Below, piece after piece: positions 9,902-21,232 of a stretch of 64,000 bases of DNA. The translations under genes were made by a program, and so were the position numbers. The notes below the pieces were generated by a model. That model did not search any database. It worked only from the letters and a program-made list of their open reading frames with translations, and had not been told where the DNA came from. Every line of letters starts with the position of its first letter. Position 1 is the stretch's first letter. This DNA comes from Rhizobium sp. GN54 (GTDB lineage Bacteria > Pseudomonadota > Alphaproteobacteria > Rhizobiales > Rhizobiaceae). The stretch covers positions 182,953 through 246,952 of the forward strand of contig NZ_JAJNCZ010000008.1 in assembly GCF_021026345.1 (NCBI RefSeq). The letters are read 5' to 3'.

Positions 9902-11020
9902 TCAGGCGGCCTTTTCCTTGGCCGGGTAGTCGGTATAGCCTCTGGCGCCGCCGCCGTAGAAGGTGGCCTGGTCGGGGGCGTTGAGCGGGGCGTTGTCGCG
10001 CAGGCGTCCCACCAGGTCGGGATTGGCGATGAACAGCTTGCCGAAGGCAACGAGGTCGGCATAGCCGCTTTCGACCGCCCTGGTCGCCAGTTCGCGATCA
10101 TAGCCGTTGTTGACCATCCAGGCGGCCTTGCCGCCCTTGTTGCGGTAGGCGGCCTTCAGCGCGGCATAGTCGAAGGGCACTTCGCCCTGCAGGAAGTTTC
10201 GGTCACCGCCGGTGGCGCCCTCGATGACGTGGATATAGGCGAGGTCGTCCGGCAGGCCGGCCACGACATGCTCGAACAGCGGCTGCGGGTCCGGATCGGC
10301 GATGTCGTTTGCGGGCGTGACCGGCGAGATGCGGATCGCGGTGCGGCCGGCGCCGATCTCGGCTGTGACGGCAGCCACGACCTCGAACAGGAAGCGCGCG
10401 CGGTTCTCGATCGAGCCGCCATAGGCGTCGGTGCGCTGGTTGGCGCCCGAGCGCAGGAACTGGTCGAGCAGGTAGCCGTTGGCTGCGTGGATCTCGACGC
10501 CGTCGAAGCCGGCGTCGATCGCCGCGCGGGCGGCCTTGCGGTAGTCCTCGACGATGCCGGCGATCTCGGAGACTTCAAGTGCGCGCGGCTCGGAGGTGGG
10601 GGCGAAGGCGCCGGTGCCGTCCTCGTTGATGATGTAGGTCTTGGACTTGGCGGTGATGGCGGAAGGCGCGACCGGCTGGCCGCCGTTCGGCTGCAGGCTC
10701 GTGTGCGAGACGCGGCCGACATGCCAGATCTGGGTGACGATCTTGCCGCCGGCGCGGTGCACGGCCTCGGTGACGTGCTTCCAGCCCTCCAGCGCCTCCG
10801 GCTTGTAGAGGCCGGGCACGTCGGCGTAGCCCTGGCCCTGCTGGGTGATGGCGGTGCCCTCGGTGATCAGCAGGCCGGCGGTGGCGCGCTGCTCGTAATA
10901 GGTGGCGTTCAGCGTGTTGGGGACGGCGCCCGGGGAGCGGTTGCGCGTCAGCGGCGCCATGACGATGCGGTTGGCAAGCTTGAGGTCGCCGGCTTCCAGG
11001 GAATCGAACAGGCTGGTCAT
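9902..11020 (-). CDS. nemA: Old yellow enzyme family alkene reductase (NemA-like)
   Basis: 372 residues, an FMN-dependent TIM-barrel NAD(P)H oxidoreductase that reduces activated C=C bonds and electrophiles such as N-ethylmaleimide. Landmarks are NRIVMAPLTRNRS (N-terminal FMN contact), QIWHVGRVSH (about 98-107), the substrate-binding HAANGYLLDQFLRSGANQR and FGKLFIANPDLVGRLR. The gene follows an ArsR-type regulator by 64 bases on the same strand, so the two are probably co-transcribed and controlled by that regulator. This is the usual layout for electrophile-responsive detoxification (inference). Cytosolic; no signal peptide. Confidence 0.9.
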   Translation of the reverse strand: MTSLFDSLEAGDLKLANRIVMAPLTRNRSPGAVPNTLNATYYEQRATAGLLITEGTAITQQGQGYADVPGLYKPEALEGWKHVTEAVHRAGGKIVTQIWHVGRVSHTSLQPNGGQPVAPSAITAKSKTYIINEDGTGAFAPTSEPRALEVSEIAGIVEDYRKAARAAIDAGFDGVEIHAANGYLLDQFLRSGANQRTDAYGGSIENRARFLFEVVAAVTAEIGAGRTAIRISPVTPANDIADPDPQPLFEHVVAGLPDDLAYIHVIEGATGGDRNFLQGEVPFDYAALKAAYRNKGGKAAWMVNNGYDRELATRAVESGYADLVAFGKLFIANPDLVGRLRDNAPLNAPDQATFYGGGARGYTDYPAKEKAA

Positions 11021-11084
11021 GGTGGTTCCTTTTCGTTGGGAGGATCGGCCGCGGTCCTTCGAGGGCTCCGCGGCATTGGGTTGG

Positions 11085-11378
11085 TCAGAGAGAACTGTCG
11101 AGGTGCTTCAGGAAGGCTGCGATCGTTTCCTCGTCGCGCTTGTAGAAGACCCACTGTCCGACGCGCTTTGTCGTGACGAGGCCGGCGCGCTGGAGGGTGG
11201 CGAGATGGGCCGAGACTGTCGATTGCGACAGGCTGCAGCGCTCGAACTGGCCCGCGCAGACACCCATTTCGAGCGGATGCTCCTGGGTGGTGAAGTGCTT
11301 TTCGGGCTCCCGCAGCCAGTTCAGGATCTGCAGGCGTACCGGATGCGCCAGTGCCTTGAGGATTTCGACCGTGTCCAT
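11085..11378 (-). CDS. ArsR/SmtB-family transcriptional regulator
   Basis: 97 residues with one winged helix-turn-helix: LKALAHPVRLQILNWL at the start, recognition helix SLSQSTVSAHLATLQRAGLV (about 49-68) and wing VTTKRVGQWVFYKRD. Two cysteines (in EMGVCAGQFERCSL, about residues 41 and 48) lie just before the recognition helix, the place where ArsR relatives bind soft metals or sense thiol modification. The gene precedes the NemA-like reductase and follows the two AbcR sRNAs. An ArsR regulator is also, to my recollection, the neighbour of the AbcR pair in S. meliloti. Confidence 0.88.
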   Translation of the reverse strand: MDTVEILKALAHPVRLQILNWLREPEKHFTTQEHPLEMGVCAGQFERCSLSQSTVSAHLATLQRAGLVTTKRVGQWVFYKRDEETIAAFLKHLDSSL

Positions 11379-11471
11379 CTTCGTCTCTTTTCGCTATATC
11401 GCGATCGAACGATACGTGGATCGTCAATTTCCGATATTCAAGGGTGGCGAGGAGGAAAAGTTCGCGAGCGC

Positions 11472-11588
11472 AAAAAAAAGGGGCCACAAGCGAAGCCTGG
11501 GCCCTGTAGGTGTGAAGGTCTGAACCTCCAGAGGGGAACAGCCAATGCGGCGGTACTGGGAGGAAATAGACCGCCAGTCGCATCGGCT
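11472..11588 (-). ncRNA. abcR: AbcR-family trans-acting sRNA, ArsR-proximal copy
   Basis: A non-coding element of about 117 nt with its own promoter and terminator. It carries two exposed C/U-rich anti-Shine-Dalgarno stretches (UUUCCUCCCAGU and GCUGUUCCCCUCUGGAGGUU). The 3' end is a GGGCC...GGCCC hairpin followed by eight U residues. The promoter upstream is TTGAAA-17-CATATC. The copy at 11698-11816 shares the motifs, length and architecture. Tandem sRNAs with these features between an ArsR and a LysR gene match the rhizobial AbcR1/AbcR2 (alpha-r15) pair, Hfq-dependent repressors of ABC-transporter mRNAs. Which copy is AbcR1 is not decided. Confidence 0.82.
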
Positions 11589-11594
11589 GATTTG

Positions 11595-11623
11595 GATATG
11601 GGGCAGTCTGGCTGCGCTTTCAA
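11595..11623 (-). promoter_or_regulatory. Promoter of ArsR-proximal AbcR sRNA
   Basis: -35 TTGAAA (11618-11623), 17-base spacer, -10-like CATATC (11595-11600). The predicted transcript starts about 7 bases downstream, near 11588. Confidence 0.7.
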
Positions 11624-11697
11624 GGGAAAGGCTTGTCGCGCCATCGGGCAAACAGGGAATATAATTGCGAATGCGCAAGAGCAGCCGGCGCGCGGGC

Positions 11698-11816
11698 AAA
11701 AAAAGAGGGCCGCAAGATGAACTTGGGCCCTTTATAGTTTTGAAGGTAAAAACCTCCAGAGGGGAACAGCTGCTGCGGGTGGCACTGGGAGGAAAACCAC
11801 CGGATGTGCATCAGCT
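11698..11816 (-). ncRNA. abcR: AbcR-family trans-acting sRNA, LsrB-proximal copy
   Basis: About 119 nt. Order on the minus strand: 5' stem region, UUUUCCUCCCAGU loop motif, CAGCUGUUCCCCUCUGGAGG motif, ACCUUC, and the terminator hairpin AGGGCCC...GGGCCCU-like followed by seven U residues. It lies 228 bases upstream of its sister copy in tandem and directly downstream of the LsrB/VtlR-type gene on the same strand. By family knowledge it would pair with ribosome-binding sites of amino-acid and sugar ABC transporter mRNAs with the help of Hfq. VtlR/LsrB-type regulators are reported activators of one AbcR copy in related genera. Confidence 0.82.
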
Positions 11817-11822
11817 GGATGC

Positions 11823-11851
11823 TGTATGATGGTTTTTTGAGCAGGCGGCAA
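11823..11851 (-). promoter_or_regulatory. Promoter of LsrB-proximal AbcR sRNA
   Basis: -35-like TTGCCG (11846-11851), 17-base spacer, -10-like CATACA (11823-11828). The spacing to the inferred start is identical to the sister promoter. The weaker hexamers would suit an activator-dependent promoter. Confidence 0.6.
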
Positions 11852-11933
11852 TCTTTTTGTGTGCATGTCAGCCATGCGATGGGCGCAGGCCTTTGTTTCG
11901 AGACGGCTATCCCGCGACAACAGCGCCGCTGCC

Positions 11934-12842
11934 TCAGAAGTTCCAGTTGCGCGCCTTGGAGACGATGAAGTCGCGGAAGACCTTGAGCTTGGCCGCGTTC
12001 TTCATCTCGTGCGGATAGCAGAAATAGGTGTCAAAGGAGGGCACGTCCGCATTGGTGACGAGCTGCAGCAGGCCCGGGTCGCGACCGACGATATAGTCCG
12101 GCAGCATGGCGATGCCGATGCCGAGCAGGCAGGCGCGCTTGATCGAGGTCAGGCTGTTGATCTGCAGCACCGACGGGCGCGGATTGTCGGAATCGCGGCC
12201 GGCGATCTGCAGCCAGTTGACGTCGAGCAGGTAGTTGGGCGCCGGCTCGCCGAAGGTGATGATCTTGTGGTGGTCGAGATCGTCGATCGATTGCGGCTCG
12301 CCGTAGCGGTTGATGTAGGAGGGTGCCGCATAGACATGCATGTGCACGGTGAAAAGCTTGCGCTGGATCAGGTCGGACTGCTGCGGCTCTCGCAGGCGGA
12401 TGGCGCAGTCGGCGTGGCGCATGTTGACGTCGAGTTCCTCGTTGTCGAGGATCAGCTGAACCTGCATGTCGGGATAGAGCGCCAGGAATTCCTGCACCTT
12501 GTCGGTCAGCCAGCCCTGGCCGAGGCCGACGGTGGTGGTGATCCTGAGCTTGCCGCTCGGCTTCTCGGTCGTCTCCGTCAGCTGGACGCGGACGCTCTCG
12601 AGCTTCATCAAGACGTCGTGGGCGGTGCGATAGAGGATCTCGCCCTGCTCGGTGAGGATCAGGCCGCGGGCATGGCGGTGGAACAGCTTGATGCCGACGT
12701 CCTGTTCGAGCGCGCTAACCTGGCGGCTGATGGCGGACTGCGACAGGTGCAGCTTGTCGGCTGCGTGCGTGAACGAACCGGCCTCCGCCGCGGCGTGGAA
12801 TATCCGCAGCTTGTCCCAGTCGAGCGCCATTCTTTCCCCCAT
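11934..12842 (-). CDS. lsrB: LysR-type regulator, LsrB/VtlR orthologue
   Basis: 302 residues: N-terminal winged helix-turn-helix (LRIFHAAAEAGSFTHAADKL, then HLSQSAISRQVSALEQDVG) and a C-terminal effector domain. It is assigned to LsrB (S. meliloti) / VtlR (Brucella, Agrobacterium) from its place between tandem AbcR sRNAs and trxB-lrp-lpsB. Counted from this start, cysteines fall at 146, 238 and 275, which agrees with LsrB redox cysteines as I remember them; the position equivalent to Cys172 is alanine here. Known roles of the family are control of lipopolysaccharide genes, oxidative-stress response and activation of AbcR. An internal ATG at 12830 has a better ribosome site (GGGGGAAAG), so the protein may be 298 residues. 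Confidence 0.85.
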   Translation of the reverse strand: MGERMALDWDKLRIFHAAAEAGSFTHAADKLHLSQSAISRQVSALEQDVGIKLFHRHARGLILTEQGEILYRTAHDVLMKLESVRVQLTETTEKPSGKLRITTTVGLGQGWLTDKVQEFLALYPDMQVQLILDNEELDVNMRHADCAIRLREPQQSDLIQRKLFTVHMHVYAAPSYINRYGEPQSIDDLDHHKIITFGEPAPNYLLDVNWLQIAGRDSDNPRPSVLQINSLTSIKRACLLGIGIAMLPDYIVGRDPGLLQLVTNADVPSFDTYFCYPHEMKNAAKLKVFRDFIVSKARNWNF

Positions 12843-12945
12843 ATGTCTTCAAGGCGGGGAACGCTGTCCGTTTCCCGCCGTTGCTGATGAACTGTTCCCA
12901 CTCCCGCGTGTGCGGGAGGTTCCCGCCTCGCGTTATAGGCGGCTT

Positions 12946-13920
12946 CTACTCGGCCGCAATTGCGACAGGCATATGACCCGCGAGATACTTTTCCGTCTCG
13001 AGCGCGGCCATGCAGCCCATGCCGGCGGCCGTGACCGCCTGGCGATAGATATCGTCGGTGACGTCGCCTGCGGCAAAAACGCCCGGTACGTCGGTGGCGG
13101 TCGAATCGGGCGCCGTCCACAGGTAGCCGTTCGGCTTCTGCTTCAGCTTGCCCTCGAAGAGCTCGACGGCCGGCGCATGGCCGATGGCGACGAACACGCC
13201 GTCGATCGCCATGTCGCTGACCGCACCCGTCCTGGTGTTTTTCAGCCGCACGCCGTTGACCGATGCCGGCATCGGCGGCTTGGCCTCGGTGCCGAGATAC
13301 TCGATCACCTCGTGATCCCAGATCACCTTGACGTTTTCCTTGGCGAACAGGCGCTCCTGCAGGATCTTCTCGGCGCGGAACGAATCGCGGCGGTGGATTA
13401 CCGTCACCGTCTTTGCCAGGTTGGAGAGGTAGAGCGCCTCCTCGACGGCGGAATTGCCGCCGCCGACAACGATCACGTCCTTGTTGCGGTAGAAGAAGCC
13501 GTCGCAGGTGGCGCAGGCGGACACGCCGAAGCCCTGGAACTTGTGCTCGGTCTCGATGCCCAGCCACTTCGCCTTGGCGCCGGTGGCGATGATCAGCGCA
13601 TCGGCGGTCCAGACGTTGCCGCTGTCGGTCGAAACGCGGAACGGGCGCACGTCGAGGTCGACCTCGGTGACGAGGTCGTTGACGATCTCGGCGCCGACAT
13701 GCTGGGCCTGCTTGAGCATCTGCTCCATCATCCACGGGCCCTGCACCGGATCGGCATAGCCCGGGTAGTTCTCGACGTCGGTGGTGATCATCAGCTGGCC
13801 ACCCTGTTCCATCCCGGCAATCAGCACCGGCTCGAGCATGGCGCGGGCGGTGTAGATGGCGGCGGTGTAGCCGGCCGGGCCGGAGCCGATGATCAGGACC
13901 TTGACGTGACGGGCAGACAT
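12946..13920 (-). CDS. trxB: Thioredoxin-disulfide reductase
   Basis: 324 residues. A flavoprotein that passes electrons from NADPH to thioredoxin in the cytosol. The FAD-binding GSGPAGYTAAIY is near the N-terminus, the redox-active CATC is in ACATCDGFF (about residue 142), the NADPH-binding GGGNSAVEEA follows and AGDVTDD closes the FAD site. The start at 13920 has AAGGAG upstream; six additional residues would be added by an earlier ATG without such a site. It is followed on the same strand by the LsrB-type gene after 103 bases, placing a thiol reductase beside a thiol-sensing regulator. Confidence 0.96.
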   Translation of the reverse strand: MSARHVKVLIIGSGPAGYTAAIYTARAMLEPVLIAGMEQGGQLMITTDVENYPGYADPVQGPWMMEQMLKQAQHVGAEIVNDLVTEVDLDVRPFRVSTDSGNVWTADALIIATGAKAKWLGIETEHKFQGFGVSACATCDGFFYRNKDVIVVGGGNSAVEEALYLSNLAKTVTVIHRRDSFRAEKILQERLFAKENVKVIWDHEVIEYLGTEAKPPMPASVNGVRLKNTRTGAVSDMAIDGVFVAIGHAPAVELFEGKLKQKPNGYLWTAPDSTATDVPGVFAAGDVTDDIYRQAVTAAGMGCMAALETEKYLAGHMPVAIAAE

Positions 13921-14157
13921 GGCTGCGCTCCTTGGCAATTCTCGCGCCCGCGTCGCGGCTGAGGCGCGCTTGCGGGCTTGGTAGGGAAATCGTCGTTCAT
14001 TTATGAGTGCGGCCCCCCATTATTCAAGGGCAAGGCCGTATTTGCCAACAGACTTGGCGACGGGGCGTGACATTTTTGTGCCTGCACCTGCAATTATCTT
14101 ACGCCAGCGAATGGTTTCTGGTAATGCGCGTGCAAAACAGACAGGGGAAGCTCATCC

Positions 14158-14625
14158 GTGTTTCGCGCCGAACTCGATGCCATCGACATCAAGATCCTCA
14201 AGGAACTCCAGGCCGACGGCCGCATGACCAATGTGGAACTGGCCGCCAAGGCCGGCATATCGGCGCCGCCCTGCCTCAGGCGCGTGCGCAAGCTGGAGGA
14301 GGCCGGCATCATCGAGGGCTATCATGCGATGCTGAACGCGCCGGCGCTCGGCTTCGACCTTGTCGCCTTCTGCATGGTCGGGCTCAAGCACCAGTCCGAA
14401 GCCAACCTCAAGGCCTTTGCGGCGGTCACCGCCGAATGGCCGCTGGTGCGGCAGGCCTGGATGGTGTCGGGCGACAGCGATTTCCTGCTGCACTGCGTCG
14501 CCGAGAACCTCACGCGGTTCCAGGATTTCGTCATCGAGGTGCTGACGGCAAACGAGCACGTGGACACGGTGCGCACCATGCTGACGATCCGCCAGGTCAA
14601 GAAGCTCGGGCTGGTGGAGATCTGA
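14158..14625 (+). CDS. lrp: Lrp/AsnC-family transcriptional regulator
   Basis: 155 residues with a GTG start preceded by AGGGGAAG. The N-terminal helix-turn-helix (IDIKILKELQADGRMTNVEL, AKAGISAPPCLRRVRKLEEA) is joined to an AsnC_trans_reg (RAM) ligand domain (about residues 67-150). The gene is divergent from trxB with 237 bases between them. The same position beside trxB is held by lrp in S. meliloti (SMc01223 by recollection), where the adjoining genes make lipopolysaccharide core. A feast/famine-type regulator responding to amino acids is expected; its targets cannot be read here. Confidence 0.92.
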   Translation: MFRAELDAIDIKILKELQADGRMTNVELAAKAGISAPPCLRRVRKLEEAGIIEGYHAMLNAPALGFDLVAFCMVGLKHQSEANLKAFAAVTAEWPLVRQAWMVSGDSDFLLHCVAENLTRFQDFVIEVLTANEHVDTVRTMLTIRQVKKLGLVEI

Positions 14626-14628
14626 GCC

Positions 14629-15522
14629 TTGGCCGGATCCGACCGCCCGTTCACCCGCTCGCTCGTCAAGCTCGGCACGCGGCTGCTGCTCGGCCGCAAC
14701 CTTGCCCATGTGCAGGACTGGTTTCCGGGGCTTTCGATCGACGAGCGGCGGATGCTGCACTATCGCCGCCAGCCGGTGGCCACGCTGCGGGACATCGGCA
14801 TCCTCATCGACGGTCAGCGCGAGTGGGTCCATATCGTCGGCTCGGGGCCGTCGGTGGCCGGCGCCGACCTCTCCCGGCTCGCGCCGGCCAGCGCGATCCT
14901 TCTCAACGGCGCGATCCATCTCGCCTGCGGCCCGGTCGCAGCGCCGCTTGCGGTTGCCGTCGAGGACGAGCGCTTCGTCTACCGCCATTTCGACCTGATG
15001 CGGGACAAGATCGCTGCGGGCCAGGCCTGCCTGTTTTCCGTCGCGGTCTTGCGGGCGATCTGCGAGCACGATCGCGGCTGGCTGTCGGACAAGGGCGTGA
15101 TCCTCGTCAACGATATCCGCAAGCCCTATGGGCTGCCGCGCCGCACGCTCGCGCAGATCAGGGCGCTCGATTTCGTGCGGCTGGATCCGTCGGGAGATTG
15201 CGGCTTCTCGCTCCAGCCCGGGCGGGGCGTGTTCCAGGGCGGATCGGTGGTGGTCTCGGCGCTGCAGTTCGCCGTCGCACTGCGCCCGGAAAAAGTCGGC
15301 TTCGCCGGCATCGACATCCGCAACGCGACCGAGCCGCGCTTCTACGAGGAGAGGGGGCGGGCCGCCTTCTCCGGCATTGCCGGAGCGGAGGCGCGCATTC
15401 TCGGACATGTCGCGCTGGCAAGGGACGTCGCAGGCGAGCAGGGCATCTCCTTCGTCAACTTCTCGCCCGTCTCCGCCCTTGCGGATATCGGGATCGCCTT
15501 CGACGACCGGCTGGTGCGCTGA
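14629..15522 (+). CDS. Unknown protein with GxGPS nucleotide-sugar-like motif, possible LPS-core function
   Basis: 297 residues, starting 3 bases after the lrp stop, so co-transcribed with it; the start is TTG. The protein has an HIVGSGPSVAGADLSRL block (about 68-84), followed by ILLNGAI and a VEDERFVYRH segment. Such Rossmann-like GxGPS openings occur in MptE-like (DUF115) proteins and in GT42-type sialyltransferases, so a nucleotide- or sugar-nucleotide-binding enzyme is plausible. It sits where S. meliloti has lpsCDE and runs towards lpsB, which suggests a lipopolysaccharide-core role by context only. No signal or membrane segment. Family uncertain. Confidence 0.65.
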   Translation: MAGSDRPFTRSLVKLGTRLLLGRNLAHVQDWFPGLSIDERRMLHYRRQPVATLRDIGILIDGQREWVHIVGSGPSVAGADLSRLAPASAILLNGAIHLACGPVAAPLAVAVEDERFVYRHFDLMRDKIAAGQACLFSVAVLRAICEHDRGWLSDKGVILVNDIRKPYGLPRRTLAQIRALDFVRLDPSGDCGFSLQPGRGVFQGGSVVVSALQFAVALRPEKVGFAGIDIRNATEPRFYEERGRAAFSGIAGAEARILGHVALARDVAGEQGISFVNFSPVSALADIGIAFDDRLVR

Positions 15523-15540
15523 CGCCGAGGAAAGGGAAAG

Positions 15541-16620
15541 CTACCGGGCCAGCAGGCGGCGGTAGACTTCGCCGATGGCCGTCGCTTCCCTTTCGAGGGC
15601 GAAGTTCGCGCGAACGTGGTCGAGCGCCCTGCGTCCCGCCTCGATCGTCCTTTCCGGATCTGTCATGAAGCGGCCGATCGCGTTCGTCAGCGCCGCGCCG
15701 TCGCCGGCGGGGACGACGGAGCCGGTCTCGCCTTCGATCGTCATCTCCGCATAGGCGCCGGCGTCGGAGGTCACCACGGCCGTCTGCGAGGCCATGGCCT
15801 CCAGCGGCGTGAGGCCGAAGCCTTCGTTCCGCGATGGGGCGACGTAGAGCGAAAGGCGCCGGTACCAGGGCTTGATGTCGTCGACCTCGCCGAGGAAGAC
15901 GATGCGGCCGGACAGGCCGGCTGCGGCAATCTCCGCCTTCAGGGTGTCGGCGAAGGCCTTGTGCTCGGGCGTGATCCTGCCGGAGATCACGGCGGTCCAT
16001 TCGGGATGGCGCGGCAGGAGCGCGATCATTGCGCGCACGAAGAGGTCGGTGCCCTTCTGGTGGCGCACGCGGCCGAAGCAGCCGACGAGGTATCGTCCCG
16101 GCAGGCCTGCCGCCGCGATCGTGTCGTCCGGGCCCGCCGGCGGGTGGAACCGCTCGAGGTCGACGCCGTGCCGGATGACGGTGTGCGGGACCTCGAGGAA
16201 GGAACCGGAACGGCCGCTGGTGGCGATGACGGCATCCATGTGGCGGATCAGGAGTTTCGTGTAGCGGCTGTGACGGCGCTGGGCGGCCGAGGTGAAGAGC
16301 AGCTTCAGCGGCATGCGCAGCAGCGTCCGCATCACGATGCCGGGCAGCATCTCGGTGTTGCGGCGCGCATGCCAGACGCGGTGGCTGCGGCCGGCCGGCG
16401 GGCGCCAGAAGAAGAGGAGATCGCGGAAGCGCAGATGCGGCAGGTCGTCCGGCAGCCCCGGCCCGAGCGTCGCCACCCGCTGGCCGAGGGCCCTCTGCAT
16501 CGGCACCAGCTGGACGATGGTCGAGGTGACGCCGGAGAGGCGACGCTTGAAGTTCGGCGCGACGACGTCGACATCGGCGATGTCGACGCGTGCGGCGTCC
16601 TTTTTGCGGGAGCCGGTCAT
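15541..16620 (-). CDS. lpsB: LPS core mannosyl/glycosyltransferase, GT4 family (LpsB)
   Basis: 359 residues, a GT-B glycosyltransferase of family 4. It agrees closely with rhizobial LpsB as I know it: APNFKRRLSGVTSTIVQL near the start, RMPLKLLFTSAAQRRHS, CFGRVRHQKGTDLFVRAM, and the donor-binding SRNEGFGLTPLEAMAS. LpsB adds a mannose-type residue to the lipid A-proximal core at the inner face of the cytoplasmic membrane. A frame reaching to 16701 would overlap greA by 70 bases, so the ATG at 16620, 10 bases after the greA stop, was chosen. It probably forms an operon with greA. Confidence 0.93.
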   Translation of the reverse strand: MTGSRKKDAARVDIADVDVVAPNFKRRLSGVTSTIVQLVPMQRALGQRVATLGPGLPDDLPHLRFRDLLFFWRPPAGRSHRVWHARRNTEMLPGIVMRTLLRMPLKLLFTSAAQRRHSRYTKLLIRHMDAVIATSGRSGSFLEVPHTVIRHGVDLERFHPPAGPDDTIAAAGLPGRYLVGCFGRVRHQKGTDLFVRAMIALLPRHPEWTAVISGRITPEHKAFADTLKAEIAAAGLSGRIVFLGEVDDIKPWYRRLSLYVAPSRNEGFGLTPLEAMASQTAVVTSDAGAYAEMTIEGETGSVVPAGDGAALTNAIGRFMTDPERTIEAGRRALDHVRANFALEREATAIGEVYRRLLAR

Positions 16621-16630
16621 GCCTGGCGCA

Positions 16631-17107
16631 TCAGCCCCAGGTGATGGAGAGGATCTCGTAGGCCTTGGAACCGCCGGGAGCGTTGACCTCGATCGATTCA
16701 CCGACTTCCTTGCCGATCAGCGCGCGCGCGATCGGGGACGAGATGGAGATCCGGCCTTCCTTCACGTCGGCTTCCTGGTCGCCGACGATCTGGTAGGTCT
16801 TCTCTTCCTCGGTGTCCTCGTCGACGAGCTTGACGCGGGCGCCGAACTTGACGGTGTCGCCGGACATCTTGGAGAGGTCGATTACCTCGGCGCGGGCCGT
16901 CAGGTCCTCAAGCTCGGTGATCCGGCCCTCGTTGTGGCTCTGCGCTTCCTTGGCGGCATGGTATTCGGCATTTTCCGAAAGGTCGCCATGCGCGCGCGCC
17001 TCGGAAATTGCGTCGATGATTCGCGGGCGCTCCTCCTGCTGGCGCCAGCGCAGTTCTTCCTGCAGCTTGACGAAACCGCCCTGAGTCATCGGTACCTTGT
17101 CGACCAT
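16631..17107 (-). CDS. greA: Transcription elongation factor GreA
   Basis: 158 residues, standard length. The N-terminal coiled coil carries [20 protein letters not shown] and the acidic tip needed to stimulate transcript cleavage in stalled RNA polymerase. The C-terminal FKBP-like domain ends with [14 protein letters not shown] and YEILSITWG. The start (MVDKVPMT) has AAAGGAAA immediately upstream. The gene lies 10 bases before lpsB on the same strand, an association also known in Sinorhizobium. Confidence 0.96.
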   Translation of the reverse strand: MVDKVPMTQGGFVKLQEELRWRQQEERPRIIDAISEARAHGDLSENAEYHAAKEAQSHNEGRITELEDLTARAEVIDLSKMSGDTVKFGARVKLVDEDTEEEKTYQIVGDQEADVKEGRISISSPIARALIGKEVGESIEVNAPGGSKAYEILSITWG

Positions 17108-17497
17108 TTTCCTTTGTCCTTCCCGTCGCGGCGTCCCGCCTTCCGCAGGCACGCACGCAAAATAAAACGGTTTCCGGGGCGTTAACCCCGGAACCCGCGG
17201 AACTGTTTGAACGGCGCTTATAGCAGAAAGCTGCCAGCAAAAGCCAGTTTAATTGCTGCGTCCTTAAGTCCTGCCAAGGACAATCGGCACTCACTTCTGC
17301 AACCGGACAGTTCCGTTTCCAGGGAGGCGACAGTCAAGCCGGGATTTTTTCGGCCAGATCGCGCGTGACGAGGCCGGGACGACGGTCAGGCGACCACCTA
17401 TAGCAGCTCCCGCTCCGGCCTGCCGGCCCTCTCCCCGCAAGGGGAGAAGACCTGCGGCACCGGCCTGCCGGAAGGGCTTTCCGGCGGAGCGGCTGAG
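17108..17497. other. Intergenic region between carB and greA with partial palindromic repeat
   Basis: 390 bases. The greA-proximal half should hold its promoter. Around 17419-17449 lies a partial copy of the intergenic repeat (cctgccggccctctccccgc followed by aaggggagaag). It is then followed by an inverted ccggcctgccgg segment that may help end carB transcription. No gene seen. Confidence 0.5.
17419..17449. repeat. Palindromic intergenic repeat, partial copy
   Basis: A single hairpin module (ctctccccgcaaggggagaag) preceded by ctgccggc. It is the same family as the larger copies at 9679, 35348 and 40713, but only one module remains. Confidence 0.65.
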
Positions 17498-20983
<3,486 letters not shown>

Positions 20984-21232
20984 GGCTCTATCCGTTTTCT
21001 TGCCTGCGCGAAAAACCGGCCAGGGTGGGAGGGTCACCGGCCGGGGCGCTCAAGGCATCGTCTTAAAAGGCTAGAAGCGGCTTATAGGCAAATGCCGGGC
21101 CAAGCGGAACCCCGAAAATGGCCGATCAAACAGAAAACCTGGGGGCAATGGTGCGCCGGCATCGGGCCGCCGCACCGGCCACGCTTCCGGGAGCCGATCC
21201 CGGTTGCTTTCCGGCCGTGAGATTGGCTGGCG

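Noticed and set aside
11424..11811. Small reading frames and an apparent insertion-sequence duplication in the 11.4-11.8 kb repeats
   Set aside because: The duplicated unit has promoter, C/U loops and U-tailed terminator at each copy, so sRNA genes explain it. No transposase or terminal inverted repeats.
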